A stretch of 64,000 nt of DNA from Onishia taeanensis. GTDB lineage: Bacteria; Pseudomonadota; Gammaproteobacteria; Pseudomonadales; Halomonadaceae. The stretch is taken from contig NZ_QLSX01000008.1 in the NCBI RefSeq assembly GCF_003268885.1, positions 1 through 64,000 on the forward strand. The letters run 5' to 3'. The translations under genes were made by a program, and so were the position numbers. Numbering within the stretch: the stretch's first letter is position 1; the number at the start of each line of letters is the position of its first letter. Below the pieces are notes generated by a model. The model did no database searches and had not been told where the DNA came from. It worked only from the letters and a program-made list of their open reading frames with translations. Shown here piece after piece: positions 56,149 to 64,000 of this stretch.

Positions 56149-56771
56149 GCGCTGCGCTCCCGCGCCTTGACGGTATGAAAGCCGCCCCATAGCCGAGTGC
56201 CGGTGGTCAGCAGGCAGGCAGCGGCAAAGATCGATGCCAGTAAGGCGAAGTGCTCAGGCCACAGGCAGAAGACCACGAAGGCCAGAATGGTTTCGGTGCC
56301 CTCGGTGAGGCCATGCAGGTAGTAGAACGCCTTGTTCTCGAAGCTAGGCCGTGCCAGGTCGTGCTTGGCGGCCATGATCGCGAAGGCCAGAAACGAGCTG
56401 CCGGTGCCGACGAAGGCAAACAGCAAGAGCGCTGCCGCCAGCGCATTGGCCGCCGGGTCGGCCAGAGCGAAGCCCAGCACCACGGCGGCATAGCACAGGA
56501 AGTCGAGCCCGATATCCAGAAAACCACCGGCATCGCTCGACTTCCCGGTATGCCGGGCCAGGGCGCCATCCAGACCGTCGCCCAGGCGGTTGACGAGAAT
56601 CGCCGCCAGCGCCCAGCCATAGGCCTGCTGCGCCAGCAGCGGAAGCACCAGCATGCCGATCAGGAAACTGGCTACCGTCACCTGGTTGGGGGTCACGCCG
56701 CGCCCGGCCAGGCCCTTGGCGAGCCGGGCCAGCGGCGGCTTGATCCATTCACTGGTCCAGCGATCGAGCAT
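56145..56771 (-). CDS. CDP-alcohol phosphatidyltransferase family protein
   Basis: A 208-residue integral membrane enzyme with about five to six hydrophobic segments and the family signature DGLDGALARHTGKSSDAGGFLDIGLD, which supplies the metal- and CDP-binding aspartates. Such enzymes join a CDP-activated lipid to an alcohol such as glycerol phosphate, serine or inositol; the acceptor here cannot be read from sequence. The ATG at 56771 has AAGGAG upstream and lies inside the last codons of the preceding oxidoreductase gene. DUF3047 overlaps its end. Translational coupling across all three genes suggests a shared membrane process. Confidence 0.85.
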   Translation of the reverse strand: MLDRWTSEWIKPPLARLAKGLAGRGVTPNQVTVASFLIGMLVLPLLAQQAYGWALAAILVNRLGDGLDGALARHTGKSSDAGGFLDIGLDFLCYAAVVLGFALADPAANALAAALLLFAFVGTGSSFLAFAIMAAKHDLARPSFENKAFYYLHGLTEGTETILAFVVFCLWPEHFALLASIFAAACLLTTGTRLWGGFHTVKARERSA

Positions 56772-59010
56772 GGGTTTCGCTCCTTGTCGCCGAACTCGTG
56801 GCCGAGCTAGTGGCGGCGGCCGAGGTTTTTGTGGTGGCCGACGAATGGGCACTGCGGCGCCGCCAGGCAAAGTAGCGCTCGAGCCAGCCCAGCAGACGCT
56901 CGGGCTTGTGGGCATTCTTCCACACGCCGGCGCTGGCCTTGGCGGCCTCCGAGAAGGTCGGATAGGGATGAATGGTACCGAGAAGCTTGTTGAGGCCGAT
57001 GCCGTGGGTCATGGCCAGGGTGTACTCACCCAGCAGCTCGCCGGCGCCATGTCCGACAATGCTGGCGCCGAGGATGCGATCCTTGCCCGGCACCGTCAGC
57101 ACCTTGATGAAACCCTCGGTGTGCTGGTCGGCGATCGCCCGGTCAAGCTCGGAGAAGGCATAGCGCGTCACCTCGACCTCCACGCCTTGGGCGGCGGCCT
57201 CACGCTCGTTGAGCCCGACCCTTGCCACCTCGGGGTCACAGAAGGTCACCGCCGGCAGGTTGCGATAGTCGACGGTGAAGCGTTTGAACTCGCCGAACAG
57301 CGCGTTGACCGTGGCGTGCCAGGCCTGATGGGCGCTGGCATGGGTCAACTGGAAGGGGCCCGCCACGTCGCCGCAGGCCCAGATATTCGGGTGCAGGCTG
57401 CGCAGGGTGCCATCGACATCTATCGTGCCATTGGCGCGGGGCAGCACGCCGAGCCCCTCTAGGCCGAAGCCACTGACGTTGGCCACCCGGCCCACCGCCA
57501 CCAGCAGCCGATCGAAGACCAGATGTTCGGTCTCCACGCCCTGCGGGCCATCGCGCTCGATGACCAGCACCCGGCCACGGTCGCCATGGCTCGGGCCTGG
57601 CTCGACCCTTACCGCCCGCGCGCCCAGCGCCAGCCGCACGCCTTCGCGCTCGAGTCGCGTCTCGACGACCTTAGCGATATCGCGATCCTCTCGCGGCAGC
57701 AGCTGGGCCCCCATTTCCACCAGTGTCACGCGACTGCCCAACCGGGCGAAGCTCTGGCCCAGCTCGCAGCCGATTGGCCCGCCGCCGAGCACCACCAGTC
57801 GCTCGGGCAGCGCCTCAAGCTGCCACAGGTTGTCGGAGGTCAGCACGTCGCTATCTTCAAGCCCTGGCAGCTCGGGTACCCGCGGCCGGGCGCCGGTGGC
57901 CACGATCACATGACGGGTGGTCAGCACCCGCTCGCCGACGCGCACCTCCCAGGGCGTCTGCAGCCAGGCGTCGCCGTGAATCACCTCGACGCCGAGGCCG
58001 CGATAGCGCTCGGGGCTGTCATGGGGCTCGACCTCCTCGATGGCGCGATGAACGTGACCCATCACCGCTGGGAAGTCGACCTCGGGTTCACCCATCGTGA
58101 GGCCGAAGCGCTTGGCCTCGCGCATTTCCTGAGCGAGTCGCGCCGAGCGAATCAGCGCCTTCGAGGGCACGCAGCCGGTATTCAGGCAGTCGCCTCCCAT
58201 CTTGTCGCGCTCGACCAGCGCCACCCGTGCCTTGACCGCCGCGCCGATATAACTCGCCACCAGACCGGCCGAGCCAGCCCCGATCACCACGATGTCATAG
58301 TCGTAGTGCCTGGGCTTGTCATACTGGCGGGCAATGCGGCGACGCTTGGCGATCTCCACTCCCCAGCGGGCCAGCCAGGGGAAGACACCGATCAGCGCGA
58401 AGGAGACCAGGAGCCCAGGGGACAATATCCCGCCCAGTGACTCGAGGGTTCCCAGCTCGCGTCCCGCATTCACGAACACGGCGGTGCCCGGCAGCATGCC
58501 CAGTTGGCTGACCCAGTAGAAGGTACGCAGGCGCATCCGGGTCAGGCCCATCACCAGGTTGATGACGAAGAACGGGAACAGCGGAATCAGACGCAGCGTG
58601 AACAGATAGAAGGCACCTTCCCGCTCGATGCCGCGATTGATGCTATCGAGCTGGCGGGAAAAACGCCGCTCCAGAGGCGTGCGGGCCAGCGTGCGAGCGA
58701 TCAGGAAAGCCAGGCTCGCGCCGAGCGCGCTGGCAAACGAAATGATCACCAGACCCAGGCCAAGCCCGAACAGCGCTCCACCGAGCAGCGTCAGCAGCGT
58801 GGCCCCGGGCAGCGACAGCGCGGCCATCGTCACGTAGAGAGCGAAAAAGCCACCGATCACCGTCAGCGGGTCCTCGGCAAGCCAGGTCTGGAACCGCACC
58901 TGTTCGGCCTTGAGGGCATCCAGGGTCAAGAGTTGGTGGGCGCCGCTCAAGAAGAAAGCGCCGACCGCCAGGGCGATGAGGGCAAGAATCACGAGGCGTT
59001 GTCGGTTCAA
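56749..59010 (-). CDS. Fusion of TVP38/DedA-type membrane domain and FAD-dependent disulfide oxidoreductase
   Basis: A 753-residue protein. Residues 1 to about 225 form a TVP38/TMEM64 (VTT) membrane domain with five or so hydrophobic segments and the re-entrant motif LPGATLLTLLGGALFGLGLG. From about 238 a complete mercuric-reductase-like flavoprotein follows: VVIGAGSAGL (241-250), redox pair C275/C280 in GGDCLNTGCVPSK, NAD motif VVLGGGPIGCELGQSFARLGS, FAD aspartate region IWACGDVAGP and C-terminal IHPYPTFSEA. No N-terminal HMA metal domain is present. The tail is a low-complexity Ser/Ala/Thr stretch. Fusions of this type are known in proteobacteria; the quinone- or thiol-related role is unknown. 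It is the first gene of the operon. Confidence 0.88.
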   Translation of the reverse strand: MNRQRLVILALIALAVGAFFLSGAHQLLTLDALKAEQVRFQTWLAEDPLTVIGGFFALYVTMAALSLPGATLLTLLGGALFGLGLGLVIISFASALGASLAFLIARTLARTPLERRFSRQLDSINRGIEREGAFYLFTLRLIPLFPFFVINLVMGLTRMRLRTFYWVSQLGMLPGTAVFVNAGRELGTLESLGGILSPGLLVSFALIGVFPWLARWGVEIAKRRRIARQYDKPRHYDYDIVVIGAGSAGLVASYIGAAVKARVALVERDKMGGDCLNTGCVPSKALIRSARLAQEMREAKRFGLTMGEPEVDFPAVMGHVHRAIEEVEPHDSPERYRGLGVEVIHGDAWLQTPWEVRVGERVLTTRHVIVATGARPRVPELPGLEDSDVLTSDNLWQLEALPERLVVLGGGPIGCELGQSFARLGSRVTLVEMGAQLLPREDRDIAKVVETRLEREGVRLALGARAVRVEPGPSHGDRGRVLVIERDGPQGVETEHLVFDRLLVAVGRVANVSGFGLEGLGVLPRANGTIDVDGTLRSLHPNIWACGDVAGPFQLTHASAHQAWHATVNALFGEFKRFTVDYRNLPAVTFCDPEVARVGLNEREAAAQGVEVEVTRYAFSELDRAIADQHTEGFIKVLTVPGKDRILGASIVGHGAGELLGEYTLAMTHGIGLNKLLGTIHPYPTFSEAAKASAGVWKNAHKPERLLGWLERYFAWRRRSAHSSATTKTSAAATSSATSSATRSETHARSLDQ

Positions 59011-59303
59011 CGGATATACTCCTTAAATGACGGATTCGGCAGCGACCCGGGACCGGCCATGCCCATTGAGTCGCACGCCTGGATGCTTCCTTACAGACCC
59101 ACGGCGGGATTTTTCATACCGCGCTGATCGAGACCCACGCCGACTGCCTGACGCCGGACTCTCGGTTCTGGGCTTTCGATTCTGGACTCTGGCTGCATCG
59201 CTTGCGGGAATGCCCTCGTCGGGCGAACGTTTAGCGCTATGGCAGGGAACCCTGAGCTCAAGTTCCCATCCAACCAGCATCTGCTAACAGATCGGGAGTG
59301 ATC

Positions 59304-59972
59304 ATGGCGCACAATCCGCATGCTGCTACACGCTTTGCTTTCCTGGCCACTCATCGCTGGTTCAGAGCCCTGCCACTGGCACTCGCCATTGGCGCCTCGG
59401 CAGACGCACTCGCCGCTGATCCCAAGGACGCCGTCTTCGCCGGTGGCTGCTTCTGGTGCATGGAAGAGGCCTTTGACAAGGTGCCGGGGGTACTCGAGAC
59501 CACCTCAGGCTACAGCGGCGGCACCGCCGATACCGCGACCTACTCGCAGGTATCTGCCGGGCGCACCGAACATGCCGAGGTGGTGCAGGTGGAATACGAC
59601 CCGGACGAAGTCAGTTACGAACAGCTGCTCAACGTATTCTGGCGCAACATCGATCCTTTCGCCGTTGATCGCCAGTTCTGCGATGTCGGCACCTCATACC
59701 GCAGCGCCATCTTCCCCATGAACGAGGAAGAACGTGTCCTTGCGAAGGACAGTCTCGACGAGATGCAGGCCCGCTTCGAGCGCGATATCGCGACCCAGAT
59801 CGAAGCCTTCAAGGCCTTCTATCCCGCCGAGGATTACCACCAGAACTACTACAAGACCAACAGCTTAAGGTACCACTTCTACAAGTCTGCCTGCGGACGG
59901 GTCGACCGCCTCGAACAAGTCTGGGGCGATGAAGCCGGCACCCAGGGTGCCCTCAGCGCCAGCGCTCAATAA
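59304..59972 (+). CDS. msrA: Exported peptide-methionine (S)-S-oxide reductase
   Basis: Repairs the S-epimer of methionine sulfoxide. After a signal peptide (hydrophobic RALPLALAIGASADALA, cleavage likely before ADPKD) the mature part begins DAVFAGGCFWCMEEAF, containing the catalytic cysteine. GYSGGTADTATYSQVSAGRTEHAEVVQVEYDP and the C-terminal AEDYHQNYY are conserved. A resolving cysteine is in SACGRV. The export signal sets it apart from the usual cytoplasmic MsrA and implies periplasmic repair. The ATG at 59304 has GGGAG five bases upstream. The 290-base divergent region on its left shows no further gene. Confidence 0.92.
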   Translation: MAHNPHAATRFAFLATHRWFRALPLALAIGASADALAADPKDAVFAGGCFWCMEEAFDKVPGVLETTSGYSGGTADTATYSQVSAGRTEHAEVVQVEYDPDEVSYEQLLNVFWRNIDPFAVDRQFCDVGTSYRSAIFPMNEEERVLAKDSLDEMQARFERDIATQIEAFKAFYPAEDYHQNYYKTNSLRYHFYKSACGRVDRLEQVWGDEAGTQGALSASAQ

Positions 59973-59979
59973 TCGATCT

Positions 59980-61152
59980 TCAGCCGCGACGCCACAGCCA
60001 GGCACTCAGGGCAAGCGTCACCAGCAGGATCAGTTCGGCGGCCAGGGTCACGCCTCCCCAGCCGCCGAACTGCCAGAACGGCTCCAGATAAAAGCCCCCG
60101 AGGCTCGCCCCCAGATAGTAGAAAACCAGATAGAGCGCCGTAGCGGTGCCCCGGGCCCGCTTGGCGTTGCGCCCGACCCAGCCCGACGCCGTCGCATGAC
60201 ACAGAAAGAAGCCGAAGGCGTTGATGGTCAGCCCGACCACGATCACTCCAAGCCCTTCAGCCAGGGTGACAAGACTTCCCAGCATGAAGATGACGATGCC
60301 CGCCATCATGCACAGCGGCGATGCCCAGCGCTGTGACAGCCGCCCCGACCAGGCCGAGCCCAAGGTACCGCCCAGATAGGTCAAAAACAGCATGCCGAGC
60401 CACTGAGACCCCAGCCCGAAAGGCGCCTCGCTTAACCGGAAGGTGATGTAGCTGTACTGGTTGATGAAGACCATGAAATTCAGGCCGCCAATCAGACAGG
60501 CCACCAGCAGTACCGGGGTTTTCAGATGGCCCCGAATGCTTGCCAGCGCCTCTGCCAGGCGAAAGCGCGACGGCGTGAAATGCCGCGCCGGCGGCAGCAG
60601 CCGCCAGAATACCGCGACGCCTACCAGGCTGATGGTGCCTACCACCAGAAAGCTCAGGGACCAGCCGCCGGCCTCTCCCGCCCAGCCACCCATCACCCGG
60701 CCACCGATGCCGCCCAGGCTATTGGCGCTGATGTAGAGTCCCACCGCCAGCATCATCGCCTGGGGCTCGAACTCGTCGCTCATCCAGGCCACGGCTACCG
60801 CCGGCAGACCGGCAAGCACCAGTCCCTGCAGCAGACGCAGTCCCAACAGCCCTGCAAAGTTGGGCACCAGCGCAATCGCCAACGAGCAGAGCGCGACCAG
60901 CAGAAGGCTGACGCGCATGATGGTGCCTCGCCCCAGAGCATCGGAGAGGGTGCCATAGATCAGCAGCGAAGCCGCCAGCGCCAGGGTCGCGCAGGACATG
61001 ACTAGGCTCGCCATCAGCGTCGAGACGCCGAAGGTGTTGCGCAGCTCAGGCAGCAGCGGCTGCGGAGCATAGAGATTGATGAAGACGATGAAAGAGCCCA
61101 GGCAAAGCGCCAGGGTGGCTCGCCACCAATCGCGAGTGTGGGCCTGAATCAT
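59980..61152 (-). CDS. MFS transporter, YnfM-like
   Basis: A 390-residue polytopic membrane protein with about twelve hydrophobic segments in two halves, resembling the E. coli YnfM group of putative arabinose/drug efflux transporters. Seen are the start with LCLGSFIVFINLYAPQPLLPELRNTFGVS, the MFS loop motif YGTLSDALGRGTIMRVS between helices 2 and 3, and RLLQGLVLAGLPAVAVAWMSDEF. It converges on msrA with only seven bases between stops. The transported compound is not known. Confidence 0.88.
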   Translation of the reverse strand: MIQAHTRDWWRATLALCLGSFIVFINLYAPQPLLPELRNTFGVSTLMASLVMSCATLALAASLLIYGTLSDALGRGTIMRVSLLLVALCSLAIALVPNFAGLLGLRLLQGLVLAGLPAVAVAWMSDEFEPQAMMLAVGLYISANSLGGIGGRVMGGWAGEAGGWSLSFLVVGTISLVGVAVFWRLLPPARHFTPSRFRLAEALASIRGHLKTPVLLVACLIGGLNFMVFINQYSYITFRLSEAPFGLGSQWLGMLFLTYLGGTLGSAWSGRLSQRWASPLCMMAGIVIFMLGSLVTLAEGLGVIVVGLTINAFGFFLCHATASGWVGRNAKRARGTATALYLVFYYLGASLGGFYLEPFWQFGGWGGVTLAAELILLVTLALSAWLWRRG

Positions 61153-61209
61153 AAGGCGTCAGTCATGTGGCATCCGAGGGTGGCGGGCTCGCCTGAAGGC
61201 GGACCCGTT

Positions 61210-61818
61210 TCAGCCGCTGGTGGCCAGGAGAGCTCGCTGGGCGAGTTGTGTCGGCGCCAACGGGCGGCGGGCCTGCCAGAAGTAGCGGCGCCAGTAGCTG
61301 TTGTCGAGGCGTGACAGGGCAACCCCCTGAGACGACGAGGCATGGAGGAAGAAACCGTTACCGACATAGATGCCGGCATGGCGATAGCTGCCCGGCGGAC
61401 GGAAGAACACCAGGTCACCGGCCTTGAGACTGCCTCGCTCGACGCGCCGCCCCTGGTGGACCTGCTGCGAGGTAGTGCGGGGCAGCTCGGTCTCGAAGCG
61501 CTCACGGAAGATGGTCTGGATCAGCGCCGAGCAGTCGATGCCATGTCGGCTCTCCCCTCCCAGCCGATAGGGGGTGCCCAGCCAGCGTTCGTGCTCTTCA
61601 AGCAAGGCATCCCGGATCACCTCGCGACTCGGCTGACGCAGCCCCTGATGGTCGAGCAGCGGGTTATCCACCGGCGACATGGGACCGCGGGAGAGTCCCG
61701 GCAGCTGCATGGCGAAATAATCCGGTGGCACCTCAGAAGCCGGCGGCGGCGACGTCGTACAGCCCGCAAGCCCGGCTACCAGCGCCAAAAGCGCTGTAGT
61801 GACGGCAATCCGCGACAT
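61210..61818 (-). CDS. NlpC/P60 family peptidase, lipoprotein
   Basis: A 202-residue predicted outer-membrane lipoprotein; the signal peptide ends in the lipobox LAGC (cysteine 20). The C-terminal NlpC/P60 domain (residues about 75-190) has the catalytic cysteine in GIDCSALIQ, the first histidine in RHAGIYVG and the second polar residue in FFLHASSSQGV. It resembles MepS/Spr, which cut peptide cross-links in peptidoglycan. The linker of about 50 residues is proline-rich. GGAGG lies before the ATG. No PDZ or SH3 domain is attached. Confidence 0.9.
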   Translation of the reverse strand: MSRIAVTTALLALVAGLAGCTTSPPPASEVPPDYFAMQLPGLSRGPMSPVDNPLLDHQGLRQPSREVIRDALLEEHERWLGTPYRLGGESRHGIDCSALIQTIFRERFETELPRTTSQQVHQGRRVERGSLKAGDLVFFRPPGSYRHAGIYVGNGFFLHASSSQGVALSRLDNSYWRRYFWQARRPLAPTQLAQRALLATSG

Positions 61819-62014
61819 CGCGCTGACCTCCTCCCTGTGGTCCGGATCTCGCCGCGGCGACTCCGAGATAAAAGGCTGACGTGCTCAAGCATTTTGCAGG
61901 CCAAGAGCAGTAAAACATGCATGATAGCGACTGACGGTTGGCATGACGAGTCCTTATGGCCCGCCTCACGGGGACAGGCCCTCGCCAACGGCCTGGGCCA
62001 GTGCTTACTCATCC

Positions 62015-64000
62015 CTAATGAAGGGTGCGCGCATCTCCCGGCAGCGTATCGATATGCATCGGCGCCCAATGGCGGGGGCGGGCGCCGGGGAAATCCAGGC
62101 TCGCCCAGGGACCTGCCAGCGGCGGCGCGCCGGTCAGCCAGCCCACCAGTGCCTCACGGAAGCTCGACAGGAACGCCTTACGTTCATCGGTCTCGCCCAT
62201 GAAAAACGAAAAGCCGGCATAAAGCCCCCGGGCGTAGGCCTGCCAGCCCGGATAATGCTTCGCGGCCAACGCCGAGGCCCGGTCGAGGGCGGAGCTGAAC
62301 TGCGCCTCGCTCAGCCACGCAAGCTGGCGTCCGGCAATCGCCAGATCCACGGCCTGGGCGATATCCCAGGCGGCCATATCGAAGGCATTGCAGCCTGCAT
62401 CGTTGTCTCGCACCCGCTTCAGGCGCAGCAGGTGGTTGCGTTCATCCTCGCTGCAGTCATCGCTCTCGAGGATCGCGATCTCTGCCTTGAGCCGCGCGGC
62501 ATTGAGGGTATAGGGCGCATAGTTGATCTGATATTCCTGACGATCGCCGACCGTCAGCAGGTAATCGAGAAACTCCCTGAGTGCCTCGCCATCCTGCAGG
62601 CCGTAATGACCATCTATCCACTCCCGGATGGCCGCCACCTCACGATCGCTCTCGGGCAGTGGCTCACTCCAGGCGCCGCCGTTGAGCGGCCCCACCAAGG
62701 CAAGGGCAGTGAAGCTTGGCAGGCTGAGCCGTGGGCCGGGTTCCTGCCAGCTGTCCCCTGCCCGCCAGTCGAGCCAGTGAAAGGGGCTGCCGGGGTCGTC
62801 CCGATGCCAACGAATCTCGTGGGCCAGTGATACCGGGGTGCTATGCTCGAGCGGCGGCTCGGGCAGTGCGGCTTCCCAGCAAGCCCAGGCGTTGAGCAGC
62901 CGGCGTGCATCCGGGTAGAAGTGGCACAGCACGCCGCGCAGCGACGCCGCCAGTCGTGACAGGCCTTCGGCCTCGAACTCTTCGCTGTCACCGGCCATCT
63001 GCAGGTAGAAAGCATACTTCTCGGCCATGTGAACGGTGGCCGAGAAACGACTGCAGCCCCGCAGAGCATCGCGCTGAGCAAGCCCTTCCGCGACGGGCTG
63101 ACCAAAGGGCGTGGTCAGACTCGGCAGGGCGCCATGATCCGCATCAGCGGCCAGTTGGTTGAGGTGATGCGCCTGCGCCGGCAGCCAGTAGCGGGCGAGC
63201 CCGGCCACGCCGTCATCGGGGTAGAGCCCGAGCACCTCCTGAAGATAGTGGCGCGCCTCCTTGCGGATCTGCTCAGATACTGAAGGCGCCGGCCCCTGAC
63301 GCAGCAGCAGCTCGGGCTCGCGCACCGAAGCCAGCGCCAACACCCAATGACGCGCATCGGCGCGCCAGGCCCGCATCGCCATGCGCGATGCTTCAAGGCA
63401 GTCTTGGTCCTGCAGGGTCTTGAGCGGCTCCCGCCAGGGGCTTGCCGGTGACTGCAAGAGCAGCCCCCAGTCCCGGTTGAGCTCGCCCAGGCTGTCGCGT
63501 CCCTCGAAGAGGCTGCGCCCGCGCTGATAGGCCGTCACCATCGCGACCCAGTCGCTGTAGCGGCGCGTGATCAAATCCAGGGCATGGTGAGCAAAGGCCT
63601 GTGCTTCGGCTTGGTCGAGCCAGCCAAGCGCCAGGCCGGTATAGGCCAGATCAACCAGCCGCAGCCAGTCCCAGGCCGCCCATTCCAGGGTTTCGCCGCG
63701 CGCGAGGAAACCCAGCAACACCTTGCCGGAGGCCGTCGTTTCGCCCTTCTGCCCGGCAAGCCACACCTCACGCTGCTCGCGCGAGGCCTCGAGCAGCCGG
63801 GTGGCATCCAGATCCCAGGCATAGCGATCACCCTGCCCTGCCAGCCACAGCAAGAGGCGCACCAGACCATCGCGGTTACTGACCTGCCACTCATCGGCGA
63901 GAAAGGCTCGGGCCTGAGGGGCATCCAGCGCCTCATCGGCATCGGTCACCAGCACAGGAGCAAAGGCAGCGCGCAGTCGCCAGGCCTGCTCTCCTGCAGC
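62015..64000 (-). CDS. DUF1266-domain protein, 5' end outside the window
   Basis: At least 661 residues; the frame stays open to the right edge, so the start is not visible. Two or more DUF1266-like units are seen. One is near the N-terminus (WQVSNRDGLVRLLLWLAGQGDRYAWDLDATRLL, then AWDWLRLVDLAYTGLALGWLDQAEAQAF), and another near the C-terminus (LKRVRDNDAGCNAFDMAAWDIAQAVDLAIAGRQLAWLSEAQF, then YARGLYAGFSFFMG). Tryptophan content is high. DUF1266 proteins such as YbeU and YbeR of E. coli have no established function. It is probably cytoplasmic, since no membrane segment is seen. Confidence 0.75.
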   Translation of the reverse strand, partial: AAGEQAWRLRAAFAPVLVTDADEALDAPQARAFLADEWQVSNRDGLVRLLLWLAGQGDRYAWDLDATRLLEASREQREVWLAGQKGETTASGKVLLGFLARGETLEWAAWDWLRLVDLAYTGLALGWLDQAEAQAFAHHALDLITRRYSDWVAMVTAYQRGRSLFEGRDSLGELNRDWGLLLQSPASPWREPLKTLQDQDCLEASRMAMRAWRADARHWVLALASVREPELLLRQGPAPSVSEQIRKEARHYLQEVLGLYPDDGVAGLARYWLPAQAHHLNQLAADADHGALPSLTTPFGQPVAEGLAQRDALRGCSRFSATVHMAEKYAFYLQMAGDSEEFEAEGLSRLAASLRGVLCHFYPDARRLLNAWACWEAALPEPPLEHSTPVSLAHEIRWHRDDPGSPFHWLDWRAGDSWQEPGPRLSLPSFTALALVGPLNGGAWSEPLPESDREVAAIREWIDGHYGLQDGEALREFLDYLLTVGDRQEYQINYAPYTLNAARLKAEIAILESDDCSEDERNHLLRLKRVRDNDAGCNAFDMAAWDIAQAVDLAIAGRQLAWLSEAQFSSALDRASALAAKHYPGWQAYARGLYAGFSFFMGETDERKAFLSSFREALVGWLTGAPPLAGPWASLDFPGARPRHWAPMHIDTLPGDARTLH

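Overview
The window reads as chromosomal DNA of a high-GC gammaproteobacterium. Halomonas or another member of the Halomonadaceae is the best guess, from the mix of families (NhaC antiporter, 532-residue isocitrate lyase, monomeric NADP isocitrate dehydrogenase, 1614-residue NAD glutamate dehydrogenase, WGR-like small protein) and from conserved gene blocks. The genus is an inference; no rRNA is present to settle it. Nearly everything is housekeeping DNA. The exception is the first 2.8 kb, which is visibly AT-rich and ends at a tRNA gene.

Layout. 1-2800: accessory segment with a partial IS1595-type transposase, a two-gene operon (DGQHR-domain protein plus a four-helix membrane protein), a small unknown gene, and tRNA-Ser with its own promoter and terminator. 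3.0-7.5 kb: hotdog thioesterase, nitroreductase, the yadG-yadH-queF operon, and three tandem tRNA-Glu/tRNA-Gly pairs behind one strong promoter. 7.7-16.3 kb: msrB, a YlqF-type GTPase, alaA-like aminotransferase, htpX, nhaC, pdxB, a WGR-like protein, glutaredoxin and tpm. 16.4-22.5 kb: rlmKL with a duplicated 3' tail, rmf, pyrD, an orphan encapsulated-ferritin-like gene, mgtE. 22.6-30.6 kb: gdhB, murI-trmA, and a hemerythrin-fold protein that has lost most metal ligands. 30.9-41.7 kb: rarA, lolA, ftsK, aat-bpt-infA, clpS-clpA. 41.9-52.7 kb: icd diverging from rluE-nudJ-mnmA-hflD-purB-roxA-GNAT, then aceA. 53-64 kb: small unknown genes, a glycine-zipper lipoprotein, slyD, a three-gene membrane/redox operon, msrA, an MFS transporter, an NlpC/P60 lipoprotein and a DUF1266 protein that runs off the end.

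Functional themes. Protein quality control and N-end-rule turnover are grouped: aat and bpt attach destabilising N-terminal residues, and clpS-clpA beside them deliver such proteins for degradation. tRNA/rRNA modification and ribosome control recur (queF, trmA, mnmA, rlmKL, rluE, roxA, ylqF, rmf, infA). The isocitrate branch point is present from both sides (icd and aceA), and a perfect TTGTA-N7-TACAA palindrome lies upstream of aceA.

Most unusual items: the DGQHR/membrane-protein pair in the AT-rich segment; the encapsulated-ferritin homologue without encapsulin or targeting tail; the hemerythrin-like protein with substituted ligands; the duplicated rlmKL tail; and the aceA palindrome.
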